Source: Actinomadura rubrisoli (GTDB lineage: Bacteria > Actinomycetota > Actinomycetes > Streptosporangiales > Streptosporangiaceae). From it: a stretch of 52,965 bases of DNA. The notes under the pieces were generated by a model that saw only the letters and a program-made list of their open reading frames with translations, was not told where the DNA came from and made no database searches. Location: NCBI RefSeq assembly GCF_004349215.1, contig NZ_SMKU01000020.1, positions 1-52,965 on the forward strand. Direction: 5' to 3'. Below, piece after piece: positions 9,826 through 16,839 of the stretch (its first letter is position 1; every line of letters starts with the position of its first letter). Made by a program: the position numbers and the translations under genes.

Positions 9826-10241
9826 CCAGCGCACTGGAAACCGTGGCCGCCTTCGTCAAGTTCATTATCGCCGAGGATATGGACGGAGCCCTCGACCACT
9901 ACGAACAGAGTCCCGACACGTACTCGCTCATCGAAGGCCCGTCCGCGTCCCTTGCCGGCATCGACGGCATCCGCAGGGGCTGGTCGGGGTGGTACGGAGC
10001 GGGCCTGCGGCTGCGCAGCGTCGACTTCATCGAAGGACCGTCCGAAACGAATCTGGGCGACCTCAGCTGGATCACCGCCGTCGCCGACACCCGGGTCACC
10101 ACCCCCACCGGTGACCGCGAGATCAGGTTCGCGGTCACCTGGATCCTGCGCAACGACGGGGTGCGCTGGCGAATCGCACACGACCACTACTCCATCCCCG
10201 CGGAGGACCCCTATGGAGTGGGCGACTGGGCCCACCCGTGA
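9822..10241 (+). CDS. SnoaL/NTF2-fold protein
   Basis: GTG 9822 overlaps the preceding stop by 4 bp and gives 139 residues. The pattern is that of the NTF2-like superfamily: an N-terminal helix pair (VAAFVKFIIAEDMDGALDHY), then curved beta strands ending with RFAVTWILRNDGVRWRIAHDHYS. Members act as polyketide cyclases, isomerases, hydrolases or small-molecule binders. Catalytic residues cannot be assigned from sequence alone. Coupling to the condensing enzyme and the oxygenase suggests it handles their shared intermediate. Confidence 0.8.
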   Translation: MTSALETVAAFVKFIIAEDMDGALDHYEQSPDTYSLIEGPSASLAGIDGIRRGWSGWYGAGLRLRSVDFIEGPSETNLGDLSWITAVADTRVTTPTGDREIRFAVTWILRNDGVRWRIAHDHYSIPAEDPYGVGDWAHP

Positions 10242-11554
10242 CCGTGAAGACCGGTGGTCACGCGATCGTGATCGGCGGAGGACTGGCCGGCCTCCTTTCC
10301 GCGCACGTGCTGACGAGCCATTTCGACGAGGTCACCGTCATCGAGCGCGACCAGCCGGATGACGGCCCTCATTCCACATCCCCTCAACGCGACCACTTGC
10401 ACCTGCTATGGGGTCGCGGTAGCGCGACGATCGATCGTCTCGTCCCCGGATTCGGCCGTCACCTCACCGACCACGGCGCGGTACACCTCAGCCTCCCGCG
10501 CGACGTCGGCTGGCTCGGCCCCGCCGGCTGGCTCAGGCCCGTGGCCGCCGCCCGCGCCGTCACCTGCGGCAAGGCACTCATCGACACGGCCGTCCGGCAC
10601 CACATGGCAACCGTGGGACGCCTGTGCCCCGCGACCGTCACCGGCCTGATCATCCAGAGGCGCCGCGTCACGGGCGTCCGGTACCTCCTCCCGGCCGATC
10701 CGACTCCGCACAGCCTGCCGGCCGACCTGGTGATCGACGCATCGGGCCGCGCCTCCCGGACACCCCATTGGCTCCGTTCAGAGGGCCTGCCGCCACCTCG
10801 CGAGAACGTGCTGAACGCCGGATTCTCCTATTCCAGCCGCCGCTACAAGCTCCCACCTGGCCTTCTCGCCGAACGCAAGGGACTATTCCTTCCCCCCGAC
10901 GCCCACGGAGTCCGCCGGGGAGGCGCCCTGTACCGCCAAGAAGAAGGCCAGGTCATCTGCACAATGGCCGGCATCGGAGATGACGCTCCCGGCACCGATC
11001 CCGAGAGCTTTCTCGACTTCGCCCGTGACCTGCGCAGCCCGGCCATCCACCAAGTGATACGAGACGCCGAGCCGTTGAATCCCGTAGCGACCTTTCGCCG
11101 TACGGTCAACCGCAGGCGCGAATTCGGAGACCCGGCCCGTACGCCAGAGGGCCTCATAGCGGTCGGCGACGCCGCCTGCACCCTCAACCCGCTCTACGGG
11201 CACGGGATGAGCGTCGCAGCCTTCCAAGCCGCGGCCCTGCACCGGCACCTGACCAGCCAAGGACCCCACCTGGACACGGCCCGGCTCCAGCGCGCCCTGG
11301 ACGCCTGCGCGAATTCGGCATGGGCCATCGCCGCAGGCGAAGACCGGCAATACCTCGCCGCCGCCCTCACCTCACCGCGCACCTGGCTGACTCATCACTT
11401 CGTCCGCACCATCGCCGCCGCCTCGACAAGGCAGAGCGCCGCATGCCAAAGCCTGATCTCGGTCATCGCACTAGACCGTCCGCCCCTCGCCCTGACCCGC
11501 GCGAGCGCCGCCCTCATCACCGGCACACGCGCACTACATCAGCAACACCACTAA
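10238..11554 (+). CDS. FAD-dependent monooxygenase-like protein
   Basis: GTG 10238 overlaps the SnoaL-like stop (GTGA) and gives 438 residues. An N-terminal Rossmann FAD site (VIGGGLAGLLSAHVL) is followed by a distal flavin contact, GDAACTLNPLYGHGMS, near residue 310. This is the layout of the PHBH-type oxygenase/geranylgeranyl-reductase superfamily. QRDHLHLLWGRG after the first beta-alpha-beta unit is common in polyketide and terpenoid tailoring oxygenases. No tryptophan-halogenase WxWxIP motif was found. As the last gene of a coupled trio it probably oxidises the product of the condensing enzyme. Hydroxylase versus reductase cannot be decided here. Confidence 0.85.
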   Translation: MTVKTGGHAIVIGGGLAGLLSAHVLTSHFDEVTVIERDQPDDGPHSTSPQRDHLHLLWGRGSATIDRLVPGFGRHLTDHGAVHLSLPRDVGWLGPAGWLRPVAAARAVTCGKALIDTAVRHHMATVGRLCPATVTGLIIQRRRVTGVRYLLPADPTPHSLPADLVIDASGRASRTPHWLRSEGLPPPRENVLNAGFSYSSRRYKLPPGLLAERKGLFLPPDAHGVRRGGALYRQEEGQVICTMAGIGDDAPGTDPESFLDFARDLRSPAIHQVIRDAEPLNPVATFRRTVNRRREFGDPARTPEGLIAVGDAACTLNPLYGHGMSVAAFQAAALHRHLTSQGPHLDTARLQRALDACANSAWAIAAGEDRQYLAAALTSPRTWLTHHFVRTIAAASTRQSAACQSLISVIALDRPPLALTRASAALITGTRALHQQHH

Positions 11555-11601
11555 CGGTCGAGTCCAACGGGCCACCCCGCGACGACTACGCAGATCACCG
11601 A

Positions 11602-11700
11602 TCAGACGAGCCGGTCAAGACACTCGTACAGTCCACCCCGCACGTCGTCGGGGACGGGAACGACCTCATAGCGGTGCGAGGCGTAGTCGGCCGCTCCGCG
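11602..11700 (-). pseudogene. C-terminal remnant of an unidentified gene
   Basis: On the minus strand an open segment reads ...DYASHRYEVVPVPDDVRGG... and ends at a TGA complementary to 11602-11604. It appears protein-like with strong GC3. It is cut off upstream where the Tn3 transposase fragment begins on the other strand. The family is not recognised. It looks like a gene truncated by the mobile-element debris. Confidence 0.4.
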
Positions 11701-12169
11701 CCAGAACACCCTGGCCACGGCCCTGAAGGAGTGGGGGCTGCTGCGCAGGACGCTGCACACGGCCCGCTACCTGTCGGACCCGGTGTACCGGAGGCGGATC
11801 TCCCGGCAGCTCAACAAGGGCGAGTCCCTGCACGCGCTGCGCCGCGACCTGCACTACACCCAGCAGGGCACCTTCGCCGCCCGGCCCTACCTGTCCGATC
11901 AGACCGAACAGGCCTGGTGCCTGACCATCTTGACCAACAGCGTGGTGGTTTGGACCACAGAGTACTTCGGACTGGCCGTGCAGCGGCTCCGCGCGGACGG
12001 CAAGAGCGTCGAGGACGCGTTGCTCACCCACATCTCACCCGGACGCAGCGAGAACATCAACTTCTTCGGGGCGATTCCGGTGGAGGTCGAGGCCGAGCTC
12101 GCCAACGGCTGGCGGCCCCTGCGCACACGGCCCGTCAACGGCACGGGCGGGATGCTCGGGCAGATCTGA
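11687..12169 (+). pseudogene. C-terminal fragment of a Tn3-family transposase
   Basis: About 160 codons in one frame match the end of Tn3 TnpA, including YRRRISRQLNKGESLHALRR, FAARPYLSDQTEQAWC and LTHISPGRSENINFFG. A full TnpA has close to 1000 residues. An in-frame TAG at 11684-11686 and the unrelated minus-strand remnant show that everything upstream is lost. The fragment keeps its natural stop. It cannot be active and marks the left flank of the lanthipeptide region. Confidence 0.85.
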
Positions 12170-12248
12170 ACGCGGACAACGTGTCGGGGCGTCGCGGACG
12201 CGTCACGCCTGTATCGGTAACGTTTCGTTCGCGATTCACCGCGCACTG

Positions 12249-12328
12249 TGTCAATGTCTGGAGTCCTCTGTACACGTGGCCTGGGGAAATAGTGTCGCGT
12301 GCAGAGGAGTACTGACATTCACGCTGTC
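12249..12328. promoter_or_regulatory. Possible resolvase (res-like) inverted sites
   Basis: Two similar TGTC-starting half-sites face each other, TGTCTGGAGTCCTCTGTACA near 12255 and, on the other strand, TGTCAGTACTCCTCTGCACG near 12300-12320. Together they make an imperfect inverted repeat about 70 bp long. It lies between the transposase and resolvase remnants, where Tn3 elements keep the res site. The assignment rests on position and the TGTC ends only. Confidence 0.35.
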
Positions 12329-12399
12329 CGTACTCCTGTTCACGACGCGTCCGCGTGGGTGCCGCGCCTGCTGGGTGTCATGCCACCGGCGACGACCTC

Positions 12400-12511
12400 G
12401 GCCGGTTCCGCGCGCGGCTTTGCGGCCGGTGTAGACGCCGCGGGCTTTGGCGGCGGCGATGCCCTCGCGCTGGCGCTCCAGGATCAGGGCGCGTTCGAAT
12501 TCCTCAGGTGG
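12400..12511 (-). pseudogene. Fragment of a Tn3-type serine resolvase
   Basis: Minus-strand codons read EEFERALILERQREGIAAAK followed by ARGVYTGRKAA, the long helix E and hinge of small serine resolvases. The catalytic N-terminus and the helix-turn-helix end are absent. It is non-functional debris of the same element as the transposase fragment. Confidence 0.75.
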
Positions 12512-12982
12512 AGACGACGTGCCCGGGCCCCGCCGAGCACGCACCGCTGACCACAATCGTCACCATGACCGCCGCCCCACCCCACGCAACGCAACGCCCG
12601 AGGCAGGCTGAATATGCGGCTATTGCCAGTCCTCCTGAGCTTCTCGCCTCGCGCTGGGCAATCGCTGGCCGGCCTTCCCAATCCATCTCCCATCTGTTTC
12701 CCATCGGTTGCCAAGCCCGCTGCCCCATCCTGATCCTGTCAGCCAAATCGAGAGGGAAGATGCGGTCCCATCTACACAAGGAGGTGCGCTGGTAGGACAC
12801 CCCAACTTGGGGCGATCAGAGAGCGAAGGTGGGGAAATTTTCAGAGAGCGCCGTCAACAGAAACAATTTTCACGCGTGTAACGCTGCCCGCAACCGGTTA
12901 GACACCGGTAAATCGAGGTTTCAGCGCCACATCAGAGCCGTTTCAGGCGATATGCCGACGGAGGAGTGCCCGGCGGCACCGG
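12512..12982. other. Gene-free stretch upstream of the lanthipeptide cluster
   Basis: About 470 bp with noticeably lower GC than the surroundings, including AATTTTCA twice (near 12838 and 12865). No convincing gene is seen on either strand. It probably holds upstream control sequence of the precursor gene and degraded mobile-element DNA. Confidence 0.45.
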
Positions 12983-13123
12983 GCGGTACCGGTTCCGCGA
13001 TGGAACGGGATGTAACGGGATGGAACGCCTAACTAGCGTAAGGCGCAGGGCCTTCCCTGGTGAGCACGGCAACGAACAGGAGGCGGTGAATCGATCGCCG
13101 CCGTCATCGAAGGAGCGACATGC
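12983..13123 (+). repeat. ~140-bp direct repeat, copy A (leader of the precursor gene)
   Basis: Imperfect copy of 18684-18824. The shared text starts at GGCGGTACCGGTTCCGCGA and ends at the ATG. The final 47 nt (13077-13123) differ from copy B at a single base, while the upstream part has small indels. It contains the hairpin at 13082-13102 and GAAGGAG as ribosome-binding site. Confidence 0.9.
13082..13102 (+). promoter_or_regulatory. 5'-UTR hairpin before the precursor start
   Basis: GGCGGTGA (13082-13089) pairs with TCGCCGCC (13095-13102) in RNA: 8 bp with one G-U pair, loop AUCGA. It ends 17 nt before the ATG, just upstream of the ribosome-binding site. In copy B the only change in the 47-nt block falls in the loop, so the stem is conserved. 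Confidence 0.6.
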
Positions 13124-13407
13124 GTAGTCAGTTCGGCAGTAACGGGTTCGCCTCGAACCCACAAGCGTCTTTCCTGCAGGGCGGCATTGTCGCCAGGCAC
13201 TTTCAGTCGGCTGACGTCACCCCGTTCGTCGAGCACGGCAAGCCATATCTTCCACAAGCGGGCTTTTCGGATGCCGTCACGTGCACAAACAACCTGCACG
13301 TTCCGGCCTGCCGACCCGAGACCGACGGTTGCCACACCACCGCGCTCCCGACCGACTTCGGCTGCGCGACCGACCTCCAGGTATGCAGCAATACCTTCGG
13401 CTGCTAA
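13120..13407 (+). CDS. Lanthipeptide precursor peptide
   Basis: ATG 13120 follows GAAGGAG and gives 95 residues. The first ~50 residues form a leader with few Cys or Thr. The C-terminal ~45 residues are typical modifiable core: Cys at 55, 64, 71, 82, 89 and 95, with Ser50, Thr54, 56, 68, 73, 74, 78, 84, Ser90 and Thr92. Dehydration of Ser/Thr and addition of the Cys thiols would give up to six thioether rings. The chain ends in Phe-Gly-Cys; a C-terminal Cys can become AviCys if decarboxylated, but no LanD-type flavoprotein lies in the window. The gene stops 3 nt before the kinase gene. Cleavage site and product are unknown. Confidence 0.8.
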   Translation: MRSQFGSNGFASNPQASFLQGGIVARHFQSADVTPFVEHGKPYLPQAGFSDAVTCTNNLHVPACRPETDGCHTTALPTDFGCATDLQVCSNTFGC

Positions 13408-13410
13408 CCC

Positions 13411-14556
13411 ATGGTCCTCGGCCTATCGGAGCTGACCGGCTATCTGCTGGATCGGCAGCATGTTCACCCGGACGCGGTAGTTGACGGCGGTCTCGGCATG
13501 GTCGATGCGTCCAGCCGTCATAGCAACGTCATTGTGCGTGCCGACCCGGCGGTCGGGCTGTTCATCAAGCAGGGTAGGTCCGATCCGGTCCAGCCGGTCA
13601 CCGGCTGGACCGGGCCGGGAACGACCGCACACGAGGCAGCGGTATATGCGCTGCTCGACTCGCTTCCCCGGCGACATCCTTCCAGCGGAGCTTCGGTGCC
13701 GGTGCCACGCTGCCTGGGGTTCGACGCAGACCACGGCGTGCTCGTCCTGGAACTGTTCCCGGACGCATCGGACCTACTCACCCACCATGCCCGTACGCGG
13801 CGTTTTCCGGTCACCCTCGGAACCCGGCTCGGGGCCGCACTCGCCGATCTGCACGAACATGCCACCGGCCCGGCGCGGGAACGACCGTCGGAGTTTCCCG
13901 GCCACCTGCCCTGGGCGCTGCGGCTGGACCGGCCGGGAACGGCGTTCTATCGCCAGATGAGCAACGCGGGCATCGGGCTGGTGCGGATCGTGCAGTCGTC
14001 TCCGGAACTGCGGGCGGCGCTCGCGGAGCTACGCGCCGGCTGGCGGACCGATGCCTTCATCCACCACGACCTCAAGCTCGACAACTGTGTGGTCCTCGCG
14101 GCCGGTACCTCCGGCCGGCATACCCGGCTGGCGCTCGTCGACTGGGAGCTCGGCAACCTCGGCGATGCCTGCTGGGACACCGGTTCGATCTTCTCCTCCT
14201 ACCTGCACCACTGGCTGATCTCGTTCCCGCTGACCGGCAGCGAGCAACCCGACCACTACCTCGACCAGGCTCGCTTCCCGCTGGGGCGCATGCACAATGC
14301 GATGCGGGCGTTCTGGGCGACCTACGTGCGCGCCCGCGGGTGGGACGCCGAGACGGCGGATGCGGCACTGATCCGCAGCGTCCGTTACGCGGGCGCACGG
14401 CTGTTGCAGACCGCGTGCGAGCGGACCAAGCCCCTGTCCCGAGTATCCACGGTGGTGGTCTGCCTCACCCAACTGGCCGAGAACGTGCTGGCCCGGCCCG
14501 AAGAAGCGGCCGAGCATCTGCTTGGCCTGTCTCCGCGAGAGGGAAGTGATGAGTGA
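13411..14556 (+). CDS. Stand-alone lanthipeptide kinase (class V LanK-like)
   Basis: ATG 13411, 3 nt after the precursor stop, gives 381 residues; the ribosome-binding site is poor, so coupling to the precursor is likely. The fold is that of aminoglycoside-phosphotransferase-type kinases. Lys53 (LFIKQ) is the probable ATP lysine, HHDLKLDN (residues 218-225) the catalytic loop and D244 in VDWELGN the metal-binding Asp. In class V lanthipeptide and thioviridamide-type pathways such kinases phosphorylate precursor Ser/Thr before a HopA1-like lyase eliminates phosphate. The next gene is exactly such a lyase and starts inside this gene (8-nt overlap). The alternative reading as an antibiotic phosphotransferase is unlikely in this context. 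Confidence 0.8.
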   Translation: MVLGLSELTGYLLDRQHVHPDAVVDGGLGMVDASSRHSNVIVRADPAVGLFIKQGRSDPVQPVTGWTGPGTTAHEAAVYALLDSLPRRHPSSGASVPVPRCLGFDADHGVLVLELFPDASDLLTHHARTRRFPVTLGTRLGAALADLHEHATGPARERPSEFPGHLPWALRLDRPGTAFYRQMSNAGIGLVRIVQSSPELRAALAELRAGWRTDAFIHHDLKLDNCVVLAAGTSGRHTRLALVDWELGNLGDACWDTGSIFSSYLHHWLISFPLTGSEQPDHYLDQARFPLGRMHNAMRAFWATYVRARGWDAETADAALIRSVRYAGARLLQTACERTKPLSRVSTVVVCLTQLAENVLARPEEAAEHLLGLSPREGSDE

Positions 14557-15535
14557 CACCCGCGCGCTGGTGGCCGAGGCCATTGCCGCCACCCGCATCT
14601 ACCCGCCGGCGTGCTACTCGTGGTTCGGCGTGAAGTCTGCGCGGCCGGCGGCCCGCGCCGCCCGTACGCTCAGCTCGCGCGCGACCCGGGACTATCTCGT
14701 GGACCAGTTGTCCAGCCGGTTGTACGCAGACTTCTACCGACACGGTCGAGCCGAGCGGACGCGATGGCATGTCACCAGGCTGTCAGCGAGCCGGCACGAT
14801 TTCGAGGCCGCGTTGTCGGCGGCGAACTGCGGGCAGGGACATCTGGACGGCGGCTGGCAGGTGCGGGGAACCGACGAGTACGGAGTGATGGTCGTCAAGA
14901 ACGGGCTGGAACTGACCGTCATGGCGGACGAGCTGACTTGGACGACACCGGCCGACGTGCCGGCCGCCGGCGAGTGGGCTGCACTACGGCTGCCCAAGGA
15001 GCTTTTCTGGGTCTCCCCCGGTTTCTACCTGGCCTGCGGCGACCGCCCGATGGACAGCCGACGGCCCGTACGCCTGTACTGGAACTTGCGCCCGGACGGG
15101 GCCGCCCCGTTCGTCGCGGCCGCGACTCGGCTGCTCAACTCCGCGGCGGCGGCGTTCAACCTCAAGGTGCCGAACGACCCGAACGCCTTCCTCCGGTGCG
15201 ACGCGGGAGTCATCTATCTGCCCCGCGACGACTATCCCGCGCTGGCCGATCTGATGCTCGCCCTGCACGCCGAGATCGCCGGCTTCCTCTCCCCGCGTAC
15301 GCCGGTGTTCACCGCCCAACTGGCCCCTGGTCTGGGTTTCGCCGAAGACCCGGGAACAGGGAGAAGCTTCGGGGAGCACCGCTGCCGGCTGCTCGCCGAG
15401 GCATTGGTGCGGTCGCACGAATCGGGATGGGCCGACGACGCGACCGTACTGGCCGCCGTGGAAGAACGCTTTGCCGAAGCCCGCATCGATCTGGACGCCG
15501 CGCACCTGAGTCCCGACCTGGTCGGCGTCTCATGA
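14549..15535 (+). CDS. HopA1-family phospho-Ser/Thr lyase (LanY-like)
   Basis: ATG 14549, behind GAGAGGGAAG, overlaps the kinase stop and gives 328 residues. The C-terminal half carries the HopA1 signature VRLYWNLRPDGAAPFV, then LNLKVPND-type text (here FNLKVPNDPNAFLRCDAG) and VIYLPRDDY, at residues ~174-230. HopA1-like proteins in class V lanthipeptide pathways are taken to eliminate phosphate to form dehydroalanine and dehydrobutyrine. The N-terminal half is probably precursor-binding. Its stop overlaps the ATG of the cyclase gene (ATGA), so kinase, lyase and cyclase are made as a coupled set. Confidence 0.8.
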   Translation: MSDTRALVAEAIAATRIYPPACYSWFGVKSARPAARAARTLSSRATRDYLVDQLSSRLYADFYRHGRAERTRWHVTRLSASRHDFEAALSAANCGQGHLDGGWQVRGTDEYGVMVVKNGLELTVMADELTWTTPADVPAAGEWAALRLPKELFWVSPGFYLACGDRPMDSRRPVRLYWNLRPDGAAPFVAAATRLLNSAAAAFNLKVPNDPNAFLRCDAGVIYLPRDDYPALADLMLALHAEIAGFLSPRTPVFTAQLAPGLGFAEDPGTGRSFGEHRCRLLAEALVRSHESGWADDATVLAAVEERFAEARIDLDAAHLSPDLVGVS

Positions 15536-16839
15536 CCGCGCCCGGCTACAGCCCCGCCGCCGACACCGCGGACCGGCAGCTGTCGGCTGCGGTGGGAATC
15601 GGCGCCCGGCTGGTGGCCGAAGCCATCTGGTCGGGAGACCGCTGCAACTGGGTCGGCGCCGAACCGCTGGACCTGCGGAACCGGAACGGCGCGAGGCTCG
15701 CGTTGACCTACCGAGCGCTCGGCCCGAACCTGTACGCCGGCAGCAGCGGCGTCGCACTGTTCCTCGCCCAGCTGTGCACAACCACTGGCCAGGATGAGTT
15801 CCGGCCGACGGCGCTGGCGGCGATGCGGCATGCGTTCTCCCGGCGCGAGGAGCTCGATCCCCACATGCGCGTGGCCTTCTACACCGGCTGGACCGGAATG
15901 GGGGTGGCCGCGCTTCGCACCGGGCTGCTGCTGGACGCCGCGGAGTTCGTCGACGCCGGGACCGGCCTGCTGCGTGAGGTCTGCCGGCTCGTCGAGGCGG
16001 TCGACGGGCAGGACGTCGAGTCGCCGGGCCGGCCGGAGTTCGATCTCATGTCGGGCATGGCCGGCACCGTCTTGGCGCTTGTCCTGGGACATCGCTACAC
16101 CGGCGAGGACGCGCTGGCCGAGGCGGCGGCAACGGCCGCCGGCTGGCTGCTACGAACCGCCCGCAAGACCCGCACCGGCTGGTCCTGGCACTCATTCCGG
16201 ATACCCGCTCAGCGTGATCTCACCGGACTCTCGCACGGCACGGCGGGAGTGGCCGTCGCGCTGATCGAGGCGTACCGGCTGACCGGTGAGGAACTGTTCG
16301 CGACGGCCGCCCGTAACGCGATGCGCTATGAGAACCGCTGGCTGAGCGTCGAAGAAGGCGACTGGCCGGACTTCCGGCGCCACACCGGCACCGGCCGGGC
16401 CCGTGTGTACACCCCGCTGTGGTGCACCGGAGCCCCGGGCATCGCGCTGTCCCGCCTGCACGCCTACGAGCAGCTCGGCGAGCCGCGGTGGCGGCAGGAC
16501 GCGACCACGGCGCTCGCCACCACCGAGCGGGTGACGCGCCGGCTGTTGGAAGGTGGCGGCGCCGACTACTCGCTCTGTCACGGGCTCCCCGGCAACGCGG
16601 AGTCCTTCCAGCAGGCGGGCGTGATCCTCGGCGCCGACGCCGGCGGCCGCGATATCCCATCGCTCGTCGCCGACCACGGGCTGGAGCGGAACGCGAGTAC
16701 CGGCACCTGGCCGTGCGGAACCCACAGTGAGGAGAGCCCGAATCTGATGCTCGGCCTGGCCGGGATCGGCTACTTCTACCTCCGGCTGGCGGCACCGCAG
16801 ATCCCATCCCTGCTGCTGCCCGTGCGGTGGGGTCGGTGA
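15532..16839 (+). CDS. LanC-type lanthionine cyclase
   Basis: ATG 15532 gives 435 residues, the length of free-standing LanC proteins. The alpha/alpha-barrel Gly motifs repeat (YAGSSGVALF, YTGWTGMGVA, MSGMAGTV, GLSHGTAGVA, WCTGAPGIAL, CHGLPGNAE). The expected zinc ligands are present as Cys298, Cys349 and His350. The catalytic His235 (GLSHG) and Asp171 (FDLMSG) align with those of NisC. The enzyme should activate core Cys thiols for Michael addition to dehydro residues. The exporter gene follows with overlapping codons. Confidence 0.9.
   Translation: MTAPGYSPAADTADRQLSAAVGIGARLVAEAIWSGDRCNWVGAEPLDLRNRNGARLALTYRALGPNLYAGSSGVALFLAQLCTTTGQDEFRPTALAAMRHAFSRREELDPHMRVAFYTGWTGMGVAALRTGLLLDAAEFVDAGTGLLREVCRLVEAVDGQDVESPGRPEFDLMSGMAGTVLALVLGHRYTGEDALAEAAATAAGWLLRTARKTRTGWSWHSFRIPAQRDLTGLSHGTAGVAVALIEAYRLTGEELFATAARNAMRYENRWLSVEEGDWPDFRRHTGTGRARVYTPLWCTGAPGIALSRLHAYEQLGEPRWRQDATTALATTERVTRRLLEGGGADYSLCHGLPGNAESFQQAGVILGADAGGRDIPSLVADHGLERNASTGTWPCGTHSEESPNLMLGLAGIGYFYLRLAAPQIPSLLLPVRWGR

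Noticed and set aside
12829..13032. Plus-strand ORF running into repeat copy A
   Set aside because: It crosses the leader region, lacks a ribosome-binding site and has no counterpart at copy B.
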